Assembly (NCBI GenBank): GCA_032433595.1
Contig: JASWJB010000023.1
Location: 124,001-188,000 of the forward strand
DNA from: Conoideocrella luteorostrata
Taxonomy: Eukaryota > Ascomycota > Sordariomycetes > Hypocreales > Clavicipitaceae
Direction of reading: 5' to 3'
Length of the DNA: 64,000 nt
Shown: piece after piece, positions 31,705 to 42,430 of the stretch
Position numbering within the stretch: the first letter of the stretch is position 1
How the letters are laid out: every line of letters starts with the position of its first letter
Notes under the pieces: model-generated
The model's database searches: none
What the model was told of the DNA's origin: nothing
Seen by the model: the letters and a program-made list of their open reading frames with translations, nothing else
Position numbers and translations under genes: made by a program

Positions 31705-33359
31705 TATGTACCAGGTCGCTTTGTTTCGAATAATGTTATACTGGCTATAAGAAATAACTTTGGAGTCGAAAGAATATGGGAAATTCAGGTGTTAATGATG
31801 CAAGATTTCTGCTGACATGATGAGGCAATTATCTCCACATGCTTACGTAGCTGCCTGAGGCGACGCTGCAGTTGGCCGAGCGGCAGCTAGTGGACTTGAG
31901 TTTAGGTGCCCACTTCGGCGCGCTCCGTTCAAGATGCCAAGTGGATCTTCTACGCTTGTATTTCATGGTCGCCGTCCAAGAGCGGAATATGATTAGATGT
32001 CAAGTAGCCATCGCCATGATTACAGTCGATGTGGCGCTGTTGACCAGAGGATACTCCGATATCTTTCGCAAGGGGGCTCTAAAATTATATAGCCATGGTA
32101 AACCGCCGAGATGATCTTCACCACTCCCCCGCCTCGGAGCAGCACTCTCTCCGCTTTTCCACAAATTCTATGCATAATTACGTACTTGTATCATTCACAT
32201 TCCGTCCCCTCGCAGAATTTGCGCATACTGCATATGTGGGTATGTCTGCATTACGTAGAGACCCGCTGACTTGTGAGGGGTTCAACTCGGGCCGACTCCG
32301 ATTAGAGAGTGTACAAATATGCGTCCTCCCAAGTTATTCTCGGCATACTGCAGGGGACAACTTGATGAGCAAACAGCTAGCCTCGGTGCCGCCATCGACA
32401 CCCGTACAGCACTTTTCGCAAACGGATAACAGCCGCAGGGATGTTGAAAGGTTCGCACTGTTGGAGATGGGCTGACTTTACGATGGGTCTCTCAACTGCC
32501 GTCCCAGAGAGAAGGGCAAGGAGGGGTTTCTTGTTCTTTACATAACTTACATAAAACTTTACGAATCGTCGTTAAAGCCGTGACGTTGCTTAATGACTAG
32601 GGGCTGTTGCTGCTTTATAATTCTGCCGCTTACGAGTTCTAATAGGGAAATTTGCGAGAGGGCTCATTAACATGACTAACGAAATATCGTGAGCACCACA
32701 TAATCATGGTGTTGAGGCCTGGCAGGGGAATTGGCAACAAAAAATCGTGCCTTGTTCGCGCCCGCCGCGCTTCGGAGAGAAGGGAGTCCGCCAAGGCTCA
32801 AGTCTAGCTTGAACCGGAAAAAGAAGCGTAAGACGGAAAGAGAAAAATCCGGAATAACTGGCCCCGCTAGAGAAGATAGACCGGTTTGGGAGCCTCGGTA
32901 AACACCAGACCACCTGGCCATAGGCTGGCCCATCACGCAGAATGTGCCAAGTGCTTGGCACCATGCTTGTCAGCAATTTGGGGTACCTGTGCAACCTCCG
33001 GCCGGTAGAATGTAATTTTCATGTCAAAAGCTCTTAAGAGGCCGCGGTTAAGAACCTATGCCATCTCGATTTTTTTGCCACGTTCTTAAAAGCTCAAATA
33101 TGCTAAAGATCCTAGACCGCTCCCCCTGCCAGTACAAGCGGAGCGGGAATACCATCCGCTCGAGTAGCAAGTTAGTCAGGCACCGTGAAAAAATGACGTC
33201 ATGTATTTTCAAAATTTCAATCCGAAAACATGTCGGCTCCGCCGCCCACTCCCGCAGCCCGCTCCCGCATCATTGAAAATTTGTATAAACTTCAGCCAGG
33301 ACCTTGATTTATGGGAAAGTTCAACAAGACCGTCGAGGAGTAAGCTTTTTATACGCAAC
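31705..33359. promoter_or_regulatory. Divergent intergenic region between the methyltransferase and haem-oxygenase-like genes
   Basis: 1655 bp without a convincing gene; frames around 32.1-33.0 kb have no motifs. An 11-codon upstream ORF (ATG at 33311, TAA at 33341-33343, peptide MGKFNKTVEE) ends 16 bp before the main ATG at 33360 and would have to be bypassed or reinitiated past by ribosomes if it lies in the transcript. Confidence 0.5.
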
Positions 33360-35732
33360 ATGTTTGTTTTACAAATTATAGCGGCTGTGGTGACAGCATT
33401 TCTGGCTGCTACTGCCTACCAAAACATGTTGAGGCTCTTGAGCCTGGCCAAAAACAATGAACGACGTCAAGTCGAATCCCTAGCAGGCTTGGAGCTTCAA
33501 TCTACCATGAACTCGTCGACTGCTAAAGTGAAATATGAAGCGGAGGAAGAAGAAGCATGGAAGTATGAACAAGAAATGAATGAAAACAAGAATCTCTACT
33601 ACAAGCTTCACAATCTGGAGCAATATCCCGATGTGCTACCTCAATGCTGGAGTTACTTGACTTCTCTTTTATCCAAAGCACTTACAGATGCACTCTCTTG
33701 CCCGTCAGGCACGATATTGGAGATCCAAAAGTATTCTCCGGAAGCGCTAAAGCGCTTCCTCTTGACCAAAAATACTGCAACGACGCAGAAGTGGGAGGCT
33801 TACCTTGCTCGCCGAAAACTAGGAGGTCCACGAGAGATGTTTAGTGATCTGGCAGAAGCAAAATGGTGGCTTAAACAAGCTGCACCTCTTAAATTTGTTG
33901 ATGGTGCGTGGCTTGGGCACACGAACAAGGCCGCAACTCCATTCCGTTATCGAAATATCACCAAGAATACTTGGCAGGTCTTGTCCGAGGAGCTCGGTGA
34001 TGGTGACCTCAACAAGAATCACGTTAAAGTCTATCAAAATCTCATGAAAGACATCGACGCTCGTCTTCCGGAAGCGTATTCGAGAGATTTCATCCATCCA
34101 AGGCATCAGCTCAATGAGGGGCAAGTTTGGAAAGCAGCCATCTCCCAACTCCTGATCTCGCTGTTTCCACAACACCTTCTTCCGGAAATTCTTGGGTTCA
34201 ATATGGCATATGAAAGTCTGCCTCTACATCTGCTGCAGACGGTGAAAGAGCTGGAAGAATTAAAACTCAACGCTTATTATTTCTTACTGCATATTTCGAT
34301 CGATAATACAGACTCGGGGCACGCGGCCATGGCTATGGCAGTAGCTATTGACTATATCGAGCAAACACGCCAAGAAGATGGTGAGGAAGCTGCTGCGACA
34401 GCCTGGAAAAGGGTGCAGGCGGGCTACACACTCGCCGAAAGTTTGCCAACGACTCCTCAATCTGTATCTCTAAGGGCCGCACCGAAGGTCAAGCCAATAA
34501 CTTGGACAGCTGAGGAAACAGCTGTGGTCAAGATCTTCCGGTCCAAAGCCGCTGTAGCACATGGCATTCATTGCCGAAGCGCACTACGGTTTGGTGGCCA
34601 TACAATAAGTGAATGGCTGGAACCAAATGTCTTCAACAATCAGCAGCACCAAAAGGCTTTCTTGCAATCTATAAGCAATTCTCGGCCCCTTATTATCAGG
34701 GGCAATAGCGCAAAAAGTCGGTTAACCAGAGAGCTTTCTTGGGAGGGCAAAATGTTTGGTAGCTTCACGCAGGCTGAAGTCGACACCGTGAAAAAATGGA
34801 TCGATTCCCTTGATGACCAAAATGAATTTGAATCAGGGGTATATTACGGGTTTATAGGATCCGAAATTAAAGAAGATGCACCTCGATATCTAAACAATCA
34901 TGACGTCTCTAATGCCTATCCCGTCTTCGAAAACAGCTATCCAAGTCTTCAAAAGATTAGAGAACTACGGCATGAGGCAATAGAAGATTGCAGGACGCCT
35001 AATCATTACACTCAACCTCCCGGATCAAGTGTCAGTTTGGGAAGCAAGCTCATGATCGCAAATCAAAATCTCATTCCCTTGATGCCATTGTGGTTCGCTA
35101 GCACTTCGCTCCTCGAATCTTTTGTCAACATTCCAGCACGAATATCTAACCGCGCAGGTTCCTTGGTTGTGAAGATACTCCGCGCACAGTACGGTTTCGA
35201 GCCTGCAGGTCCTGGAGTAGCTGGTATGGACGAAGTGCGGCGGACTAGCGCCGGTGAAGCCATGGGTCTTGTGGAAATTGGGCTCGAAATATGGCGGACA
35301 GCAAATAACATGCACGAGATTGGTGAGACTGATAACACCAAAATACCAGTTGACCTCGCAGGTGCAATTGTTGGTATCGATGCACAAGCGTCGAAGACGG
35401 TGAAAAGTTTCGCTATTGAGATGCTAAATCTTAGTATGAGATACATCGAGCACCATGACGTGCTGATTGGCCTAGCGTGGGCTTTCATGGAATTGCATGA
35501 AGTCGTAGCGGCTAATACGACAATACTAAAAGAGGAACATAACAAAATGTTAGCGGATATTGCTGCACGTGAGAGATCCGCCCTCGAGGCCTTGGTGACT
35601 GATATGTACGCAATCCCAACGGAACAAGACATACAAAGGGAAGAGGAGGATCAGCGTTACCTAGACTTTCTTGCTGGTCAAAGACTAGGCAAGACGCAGA
35701 TATATCGTTGTATGAGTCATTCTACTTGTTGA
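33360..35732 (+). CDS. Haem-oxygenase-like (Haem_oxygenas_2, diiron-oxidase type) protein with an N-terminal membrane anchor
   Basis: Single exon, 790 aa. Residues 2-20 are hydrophobic (FVLQIIAAVVTAFLAATAY), a signal anchor. A charged coiled stretch follows (about 30-85). The iron-containing-redox-enzyme domain lies at about 180-340: VDGAWLGHT, then SEELGDGDLNKNHVKVY with Glu 210/211 and His 221, then LGFNMAYESLPLH with Glu 285, then HISIDNTDSGHAAMA with His 311, Asp 315/318 and His 321. These match the ligand pattern of haem-oxygenase-like diiron oxidases, which oxidise amines, fatty acids or amino acids with O2. The C-terminal 400 residues are unassigned; they contain IRGNSAKSRLTRELSWEGKM and a mostly helical end. 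The start is the first ATG giving the anchor. The substrate is unknown. It is divergent from a methyltransferase. Confidence 0.87.
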   Translation: MFVLQIIAAVVTAFLAATAYQNMLRLLSLAKNNERRQVESLAGLELQSTMNSSTAKVKYEAEEEEAWKYEQEMNENKNLYYKLHNLEQYPDVLPQCWSYLTSLLSKALTDALSCPSGTILEIQKYSPEALKRFLLTKNTATTQKWEAYLARRKLGGPREMFSDLAEAKWWLKQAAPLKFVDGAWLGHTNKAATPFRYRNITKNTWQVLSEELGDGDLNKNHVKVYQNLMKDIDARLPEAYSRDFIHPRHQLNEGQVWKAAISQLLISLFPQHLLPEILGFNMAYESLPLHLLQTVKELEELKLNAYYFLLHISIDNTDSGHAAMAMAVAIDYIEQTRQEDGEEAAATAWKRVQAGYTLAESLPTTPQSVSLRAAPKVKPITWTAEETAVVKIFRSKAAVAHGIHCRSALRFGGHTISEWLEPNVFNNQQHQKAFLQSISNSRPLIIRGNSAKSRLTRELSWEGKMFGSFTQAEVDTVKKWIDSLDDQNEFESGVYYGFIGSEIKEDAPRYLNNHDVSNAYPVFENSYPSLQKIRELRHEAIEDCRTPNHYTQPPGSSVSLGSKLMIANQNLIPLMPLWFASTSLLESFVNIPARISNRAGSLVVKILRAQYGFEPAGPGVAGMDEVRRTSAGEAMGLVEIGLEIWRTANNMHEIGETDNTKIPVDLAGAIVGIDAQASKTVKSFAIEMLNLSMRYIEHHDVLIGLAWAFMELHEVVAANTTILKEEHNKMLADIAARERSALEALVTDMYAIPTEQDIQREEEDQRYLDFLAGQRLGKTQIYRCMSHSTC

Positions 35733-35913
35733 AGCCTCTAGAAATACAGGAAAGGAAAGCATAAAGATATCAGATAACTCTATTACTTCCTTGTAACGGC
35801 CGGCTGTACATGGATATGGATAGGTAGACTGTAGTTGTCTGTTGCTGGGTAGTAAGGTAGTTTGTAAGTGATTATCCCTAACTACGAGCAGTAGTTTCAA
35901 CCGTTGGGTGGGG

Positions 35914-36074
35914 AGCCTGAAAGCCACCTATTCATGTTGCTTTTCAGGCCTCGTATCTTCGTAAACTTGTGACCTTGTGACCCGACCTTATGACCTGACC
36001 TTGTGACATGACATTGTGACCTGTCTAGCTATGTACGGCACTGATCGTTCTGACGGGCATCTCTAGTCTCAACA
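35914..36074 (+). mobile_element. Truncated family D LTR
   Basis: From GAAAGCCACCTATTCATG to GTCTCAACA it follows the 3' half of the copy at 40814-41126. It includes a run of GACCTTGTGACC-like 10-12-bp units (35967-36022) absent from the other copies. Confidence 0.65.
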
Positions 36075-36090
36075 AAACGCTACCTGCCGT

Positions 36091-36425
36091 TCAAGACCAC
36101 AACCTGACCTGTTTCGAGAACATTTCATCGCCACTCGAGGTAGAGTGCTCCAGAAAGCCACCAGCTACAGATTTGCTGCCAATCTTATCTAAGCTGTCCA
36201 AAAAGTCGAAATGCTCTTCCGAGCCTGGCTCGAGCCTGCAAGAGTAGTGGCCGGCGTACTCGTACAGCCCATTAACAAATCCACGTTCCACCCGGTCCCG
36301 AATGACGCTACAAGGCCCGAGTGAGGTGTCTCAGAAAATAATGTAGCAGCCGTTTCTACAAACGCTAGTACTGCGAGGTTGTTGTACAAGCCTTCCCCAC
36401 CATCGTGGTAACGTTCGCACTCCAT
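36091..36425 (-). pseudogene. Patatin-like phospholipase fragment
   Basis: One frame reads YHDGGEGLYNNLAVLAFVE and VASFGTGW, which match the DGG...NNP and SLGTG motifs of patatin-like lipases, in the right order and spacing. A frameshift follows, and the next frame (36291 down) continues RGFVNGLYEYAGHY. The catalytic GxSxG part and both gene ends are missing. The match is short, so the family call is moderate. Confidence 0.45.
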
Positions 36426-36847
36426 CTCCCGGGGCCGCTGGACCTAGGTATCCACAGGGAGATACAGACTCAGAGACTAGAATTACAGCGCTAAAAGTGG
36501 GTCATACGTGGGTTACATCCCCTGTAAAAGTGCTGTAAGTTTAGCGGGGTAACTGCTGGCACACTCCATTCAGCCCGCGGTTTATTCAATGTATAGAGAT
36601 CGTATATTGGTCTTAAAGAAGAAGAGAAGAAGCAGGCTTAAGTCTTTCGTCAAGCCTGCGTTTCTCTAAGTTGCTGCATAGCAACTAAGTCGAAATGAAA
36701 TCTAACTACTGTTTGCGTGGGCTGAACTAAAGCTCTATCCCCGGCAAAGCCAGGTCTATAGCTGTAGGCATAGCCTATAACACAATCTAAGAAATCAAGC
36801 TGATATGCTTATTTCAGAATGAATATATCACGTCTGATGTTCTTGAT
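36426..36847. other. Intergenic with small hairpins
   Basis: No gene seen. Two adjacent perfect or near-perfect hairpins occur: GCAGGCTTAAGTC...GTCAAGCCTGC at about 36633-36660 and AGTTGCTGCATAGCAACT at about 36670-36687. Confidence 0.4.
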
Positions 36848-37312
36848 TTATTGAAACCACTTAATTTTGTCCGCGACGCAATTTTCCACCCATGCCACTC
36901 GCTCCTCTAGGGCAACCTTTTTACCATATCCACTTTCGAGTTTAATACACTGGTCGAAATATGCATTACATCGCTTCGACCGACTCCCCTCACACACCTT
37001 CTCTCGTTTCTCCTGCAAAGCAGATTGGTCGTTGGCACGGGTTGCCTTTTCTGCGTCTGTGAGTCCCACGGGCTTTGGCTCTGGCTCATGAGCCGCAAAG
37101 CACTCGTCGGCGTTCTTGAATCGGATGTCTGGGTAGCGCTTAAGATTCTCACAGAACCACTTAGTGCCACAGGATTCCTCGTCAAACGCCATAGCACCGC
37201 ATGCGTTACTGAATTGACCTGGCTTCATCCAAGGTAGTTTTTTAACATGATTGTCTTGAGGCAGAGCGCTTGTCAGAGCGATCGCGCTGGCGAAAAACAA
37301 AGCGTACTTCAT
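36848..37312 (-). CDS. Small secreted cysteine-rich protein (effector-like)
   Basis: Single exon of 154 aa from the ATG at 37312, chosen because it gives a clean signal peptide (MKYALFFASAIALTSALP); a longer frame adds 11 residues but hides the signal. The mature part has eight cysteines (38, 48, 54, 71, 107, 115, 122, 145), an even number suited to four disulfides. It is lysine- and glutamate-rich. A TATAAA motif on the minus strand near 37463-37468 lies about 150 bp upstream. I know no family with this exact pattern; small size, secretion, Cys content and a repeat-rich setting are typical of candidate effectors. Confidence 0.75.
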   Translation of the reverse strand: MKYALFFASAIALTSALPQDNHVKKLPWMKPGQFSNACGAMAFDEESCGTKWFCENLKRYPDIRFKNADECFAAHEPEPKPVGLTDAEKATRANDQSALQEKREKVCEGSRSKRCNAYFDQCIKLESGYGKKVALEERVAWVENCVADKIKWFQ

Positions 37313-37637
37313 TGCGGATTTAAAATGAAAGAAGGGCTTAACCACGAGGTGAAGTGAGTGTAGGAGGGCAAAGATTGCTTAATCAGCTAGTAATTGGAGT
37401 TGACAGATAAGATGAAATAGACTGGTTTGATGAGACAAGAAATGAAGGTGGAAGCTTCAGTTTTTATATTTGTGTCAACATTGTCAGGTTCGTTCCATAT
37501 TTCTCATCACTCCGTAATATTTATTGAGTAATTAGTATAGAGAACAGCGGTAAGAAAGTATGCAAGGTTTTGTTGGCCATGTTATGCCAAGAAGCATACC
37601 TAAAGGGGGCTTAGGCCCACTAAATCCTCGAGACTGT

Positions 37638-37953
37638 TGTTGAGATTAGAGTGGCTCCTTCGGAAATTCATCGAGGCCGCGTATTTGCTAGTACCGTACG
37701 TATTGGATAATATGGATGCCATAGATACTGGAGATAAGGGAGTTAACGGAGATATGGAAGGAAGAAAGGTGCTATAAGTAGGACTTCAGGCCATTCGAGG
37801 AAGGCGAGAATCATCAAGCATCATTATCGTCAGATGTCGTCACTTTCAAGGCGCTTCAATTCAATTCATTCGTATTCAAATCCATCTATTCCTGCCGATT
37901 GCCACTGTTGCAAATTGCTCCCTTACACCTATGTGAAGGCACATAACGCAACA
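37638..37953 (-). mobile_element. Solo LTR, family D, target duplication ACTGT/ACTGC
   Basis: Plus-strand ends are TGTTGAGATTAGAG and CATAACGCAACA. The flanks ACTGT (37633-37637) and ACTGC (37954-37958) differ by one base. Confidence 0.78.
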
Positions 37954-38464
37954 ACTGCAAAGTTACCCACCTGTTTAAGGTTGTAACTATCACTTAAATT
38001 AAGGTTAAACTTAAAACTTGCTCATGAATCGCTTGATGTATCATTGCAATGCTTGCAAAGCAGGGGTCCCCGATGATCTAAATCGTTTGGACTGTTAGTC
38101 CAAAGTGTGCCACTCCCGGGCGAAGGTTTCTGATGGCTTGAATCGTGCCCACAACTTTGAAACGATCAAGTGATTGATTCATTATTATCGCCACTACGGC
38201 AGAAAATACATCACATGTTTCCAATTTTTACTGATCTAGCTTCAGAAATGTTTAAGACGTTCAGTCCAGATGGTTAGAACTATTGTCAGCTCTGCTCGCA
38301 ATGGCATCGAGCCTTCTCACTTTTGATTACTGTTCTGCAGGGTTTTGTCTACAAAAAGACCCCACACCGCCCCGCCCCCTTCATTAAATAGAACTCCACT
38401 TCAGTTTGATAGAGCACCCCTTACGCCTTGCTCAAAAGGACAGCAGGGTTATGCAAAGTACCGT

Positions 38465-38828
38465 TGTCACAGGAAGCATTCCACAACGATGCACTCAATA
38501 TCACCGAAAACACACAATGCGACCGGAATTATTCAACATCGTCGGAAGCGTTCAAATTCAACAGAATCGTTCGACCGGAAGCATTCAATATCGTCGAAAT
38601 TGAACGATGCCGAGGAATGCGCCCCGCGCGAGGAATTCAACATCACCGGAAACGGACGATATCGCCGGAATCCTACGATATCGTCAGAATCAATGGAATG
38701 GAATAAATGCACGAGAAGAGGGATATCGTAGAGATAAATAGCAGCCGAATTCCCGTCAATTAGATAGAAATCAAGGACATTTTTCCACTGCCTTAGAGAT
38801 CGACTTCCATAGCTGCTCACTTGTGACA
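38465..38828 (+). mobile_element. TGTCA...TGACA dispersed repeat (family E), target duplication ACCGT
   Basis: Starts TGTCACAGGAAGCATTCC and ends GCTCACTTGTGACA. ACCGT flanks it at 38460-38464 and 38829-38833. The left two thirds consist of diverged, roughly 24-bp units around CCGGAAGCATTCAA/ATATCGTCGG. It is the best complete copy in the window (364 bp). TG...CA ends and a 5-bp duplication make a solo LTR the likeliest identity. Confidence 0.82.
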
Positions 38829-40032
38829 ACCGTGTTACGTTAGAATCATCCGATATGTGAGTGAATTACTCATGGACCTAGAGCACTCTTCCGTCGCTAG
38901 TCGTATTCGACAACAACATCAATGATATTAATAATATGCACAGATTATATTATACTTTTAATTCCAATGCTCCACACAAGATGGGCTTAGCTAGCAGAGG
39001 TCGCTCACGAGACGGATTCAGCGCATTTAAGCGAGGATCTAACCTGTGAGTAAACAAACTCTATAACTATCTTATAACTGTATTTGAGCTAAATTTTGGA
39101 TTTCATTGTATGCATTTATTTTTATGGTTTTTCTTCCTATCTGCTAATATTATTAATTCATGTGCAAGTCTAGTAGTCTGCGGGATAGACTAGTACAAGT
39201 AATTTGCATAAAGGTAATAACTTGCGGTAAACTTGATGTTACAAAACTTTAATAGGCTGCATGAAATTGCTAAAATAGTCATGTACGTGGCCATAGTATT
39301 ATTACTTTATCGTCTTGAGTCAGTTGTGACGGCCTGGGCTGGTTCTCAGGAGATGAATCTGAGTCGTAGGTTTATGGTGACCCACTTTTGATCCTTTTTA
39401 TATCGAACGTACCTATCCGTCTACACGCGAATGGGGCATATTTACCAATATGAACTTTAATCTCTGGCTGTGCTTTCGTATTATGCGCTTGGAGGAGTTC
39501 AAAAATTGAAAATTGCTAGGACACCCACTGTTACATGCTGGCTTCGTCTAGTGGGATGCTAGACTTGACTCAATAATGGTTAGAGTTAATCAATAGTAAA
39601 GGGGTCATGAAACATAGATGCACGTAAATAAACACAAAGTGAGCGCGAGTAATATGTAAGATAGTTGTCTGATAGCTGTTGTTGATTTATCTACTGACAG
39701 GTTGGGTTCGTTCTTTAATGCGTCGAACCCGTCACGTGTGTGACTTGGGTGACCTGTGCTGGCTATGGCTATCTTAACATATAACACCCACACCCCCCTC
39801 CCAGGGAGCATGAGAACTGTATTAATGTAAAATATTATATAATGTCACTAATATTCCCTTGTTAACGAGTTGAGAACTTAAGATATGACAATAGCATGTA
39901 AGGGACATCTTATTAGGAAACTACATGATACTGTAGTATCTATGAAGCGTAGCCCATGACGCTTGGCCCACTTTAGGGCGCTTAGTGGCGGCCGCGACCT
40001 CGTACGAGACGATTTTACGCGCTGGAACTTTT
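38829..40032. other. AT-rich intergenic region, no gene seen
   Basis: 1.2 kb of AT-rich, stop-dense sequence with no frame above about 70 codons and no motif. It probably contains decayed repeats. Confidence 0.4.
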
Positions 40033-40310
40033 TGTTGCGTTATGAGCATTTATAGGCAGTTTGCAACAGTGGCAACCGGCAGGGCTAGATGGATTTAGAT
40101 AGAATGGACTGAATTGATGACTGAAGATGGATGTTGATAATTGTTGGATACTTCCTATAAGCTCTGTGATCCTCTTATTTATGCCTCTTGTGAGCTCCCG
40201 TAATTCCCTCGAGTCTTCTAGGACCTCGAACCTCTGAATTGTCACGGCATTCCTTCATTTAGCTGCTTATAGCAGCGATTTTCTTAACAAAAGCAATGCT
40301 CGTCTCAACA
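40033..40310 (+). mobile_element. Solo LTR, family D
   Basis: Starts TGTTGCGTTATGAGC and ends GCTCGTCTCAACA. The flanks CTTTT and ACTTT are compatible with an ACTTT(T) duplication blurred by a T run. Confidence 0.75.
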
Positions 40311-40509
40311 ACTTTTAGTATGCGATGTAAGAAAGCTCAAGGCTGCGATTAACCTCTTTTACTGGCAATTTTAAGAGTGCAGCGACTGGTGATTGTCGGA
40401 AAAGCACTGACAAGACTTGCAAAAGGTCAAAGACTTTCTGTTATTAAAGGAAATTGCCAGGGCAGCCATAACGCTTTGGCTGCGCGAGCATGGCTTTCAC
40501 CACATCTAC

Positions 40510-40775
40510 ATTATCACGGGCAGTTATGGTCAGTCTGATTCAGTGGAATTGTCCTTGTTATAGCTAATTTGACGAGGAATTAGACCTCTTCTTGTGCTTC
40601 AATTCTAGCTAGGAATTAGTCAGCTTTATGAGCTTCATCGGAAAATATTTAACGTCATCGTCAGCACTACGGATAATTCTTGACGTTCTTGACAGAATTG
40701 TCCTTGTTTTCTATCCAATTGACGAGGAATTAGACCTCTTCTTATAGTTGAAATCTATCCAGGAATTCAAGGCAC
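40510..40775 (-). repeat. Two degenerate terminal blocks of the family E repeat
   Basis: Blocks at about 40512-40620 and 40692-40770 both read GAATTGTCCTTGT followed by GACGAGGAATTAGACCTC, the same orientation as the left arms at 8.7 and 59.2 kb. Confidence 0.65.
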
Positions 40776-40813
40776 TTTCCGAGGTCCCCCTTCCTATCGT
40801 ACGTGGTTGGTTT

Positions 40814-41126
40814 TGTTGCGTTATGAGCACTATGAGAAATTTTGGGCAGTGGAATTGATAGGAATAGAAGGATATAATTCTGACTGAATTGATTGATGAT
40901 TTTAACGAATCTAAACTTCCTGAATGGCATGAAAGCCACCTACTTATGTTACTTTACAAGCCTCGTATCCTCGTATTCCCCGCATCCTCGTATTTTCAGC
41001 TTGACCATATTCCTCAGATTCTTAACTCTAATTGACCATTCTTATCCGATAAATGTGACCATATGATAGGTTCTAGCTATTTGCGGCGGTAATCGCGAAG
41101 ACGAGCATCTCTGTATAGTCTCAGTA
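40814..41126 (+). mobile_element. Solo LTR, family D, target duplication GGTTT
   Basis: Starts TGTTGCGTTATGAGCAC and ends TAGTCTCAGTA, with the terminal CAACA mutated. GGTTT is found at 40809-40813 and 41127-41131. Confidence 0.83.
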
Positions 41127-41540
41127 GGTTTGCATTGGAGGAAGCTCCTACGGTAGTATTCGTGAGGTAGGCTATGCATAACTAATACGTGATTTTAGTA
41201 GTCACCTACCCTGCGACCAGTCAAAGCGCTGCTACATACCAAAGGTGGTGGTAGACAACTGATGCCAAGCGGGGGACAATTTAACTGAGCCATCGAGATC
41301 CACCCACCCCTATTTTCTGACTTCAATAACAACAACAACAACAGAAACCATATGATAGCAGACCTGAATGGCTGAAAATCCTTACGTCAATACGCCGAAA
41401 AGGGCTAGGTTAAAGGGAGGCTTTGAATTCCTCGAATTTTCCGGACTTCCGTATAAGAAAAACAAGCTATTTAACTTCTTCGAGGTTAGCCGCGTGAGCG
41501 GGAAGAGAATCCTACAAGACGATTGCCCCTGAACCTATCA

Positions 41541-41741
41541 TGTCAAAACTGTCACAGATATGAGCCAGTTACAGATCTTGAAACATAGGGGATGTTGTGA
41601 GGCAACCCTCCGGTACCGGAAATGTCAGAATTCCTAGATAATATTCAACTATTAGACAAGATCTAATTCCTCGTCAATTAGCTAGAATACAAGGACAGTT
41701 TCACTGCATTAGACGACTTCCATAGTTGCTCACTTGTGACA
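41541..41741 (+). mobile_element. Family E repeat inserted in the transposase, target duplication TATCA
   Basis: Starts TGTCAAAACTGTCACAG and ends GCTCACTTGTGACA. TATCA flanks it at 41536-41540 and 41742-41746, an exact 5-bp duplication that fixes the ends. Confidence 0.85.
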
Positions 41742-42225
41742 TATCATAAAAATCTTGCGAAGGATGAAATCCGCGGCCAGAAGAGGGCATTCTCAGAGGC
41801 TTACCTTAATAATATTAAAGACTTCCAGCAAGATGAAGGCTTTGAGGCACGCCGGATTTCTTATGCAAGTCTACTGCCGGAAGAAGGTCTAGATATTGAA
41901 GTTTCTGATCGTACGATTAGACGTAGTCTATCCCGACGGGGCCATTCGTAAACGGATTGCGCAGCCTGTTGACTTTGTTGATGAAGCTCTTGCTGCCCGG
42001 CTGCTTGAATATGCAAAGAATTCTCTTGTCTTACGGCCATTTAAGAAGGATTGGCATATGGTATACTTCTCTGATGAGAAACATTTTGGTGTAGGTAATG
42101 AGTCTTGTGCTAGAACCCTAAGGAAACCAGGCACAAGAAATTGGCCAGAAAATCTACAAAAACGCAAGGAGCTTGCATAAAAGGACCTTTAGCGTCGAAA
42201 TTGCTAGGGAGCTATAGGATATAAC

Positions 42226-42430
42226 TGTTGGAATACTCCGTTAAGCACAATAGGAAGCTCGGGGCAGGTTACGTGGCCACCTTGTGGCCATGGTATTTAT
42301 ACGACGATATCAGGGCTTCCACCATGATTTGTTTTCCTCTTCTTTGATAGACAGAGACTATTAAATATATTGCATTGCATTTTGACCGCAACGGTATCGA
42401 TACCCTGCACAACACCCTGTGCAACCTACA
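42226..42430 (+). mobile_element. Solo LTR, family A, target duplication ATAAC
   Basis: Starts TGTTGGAATACTCC and ends GTGCAACCTACA. ATAAC flanks it at 42221-42225 and 42431-42435. It lies between the first and second catalytic Asp of the transposase. Confidence 0.92.
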
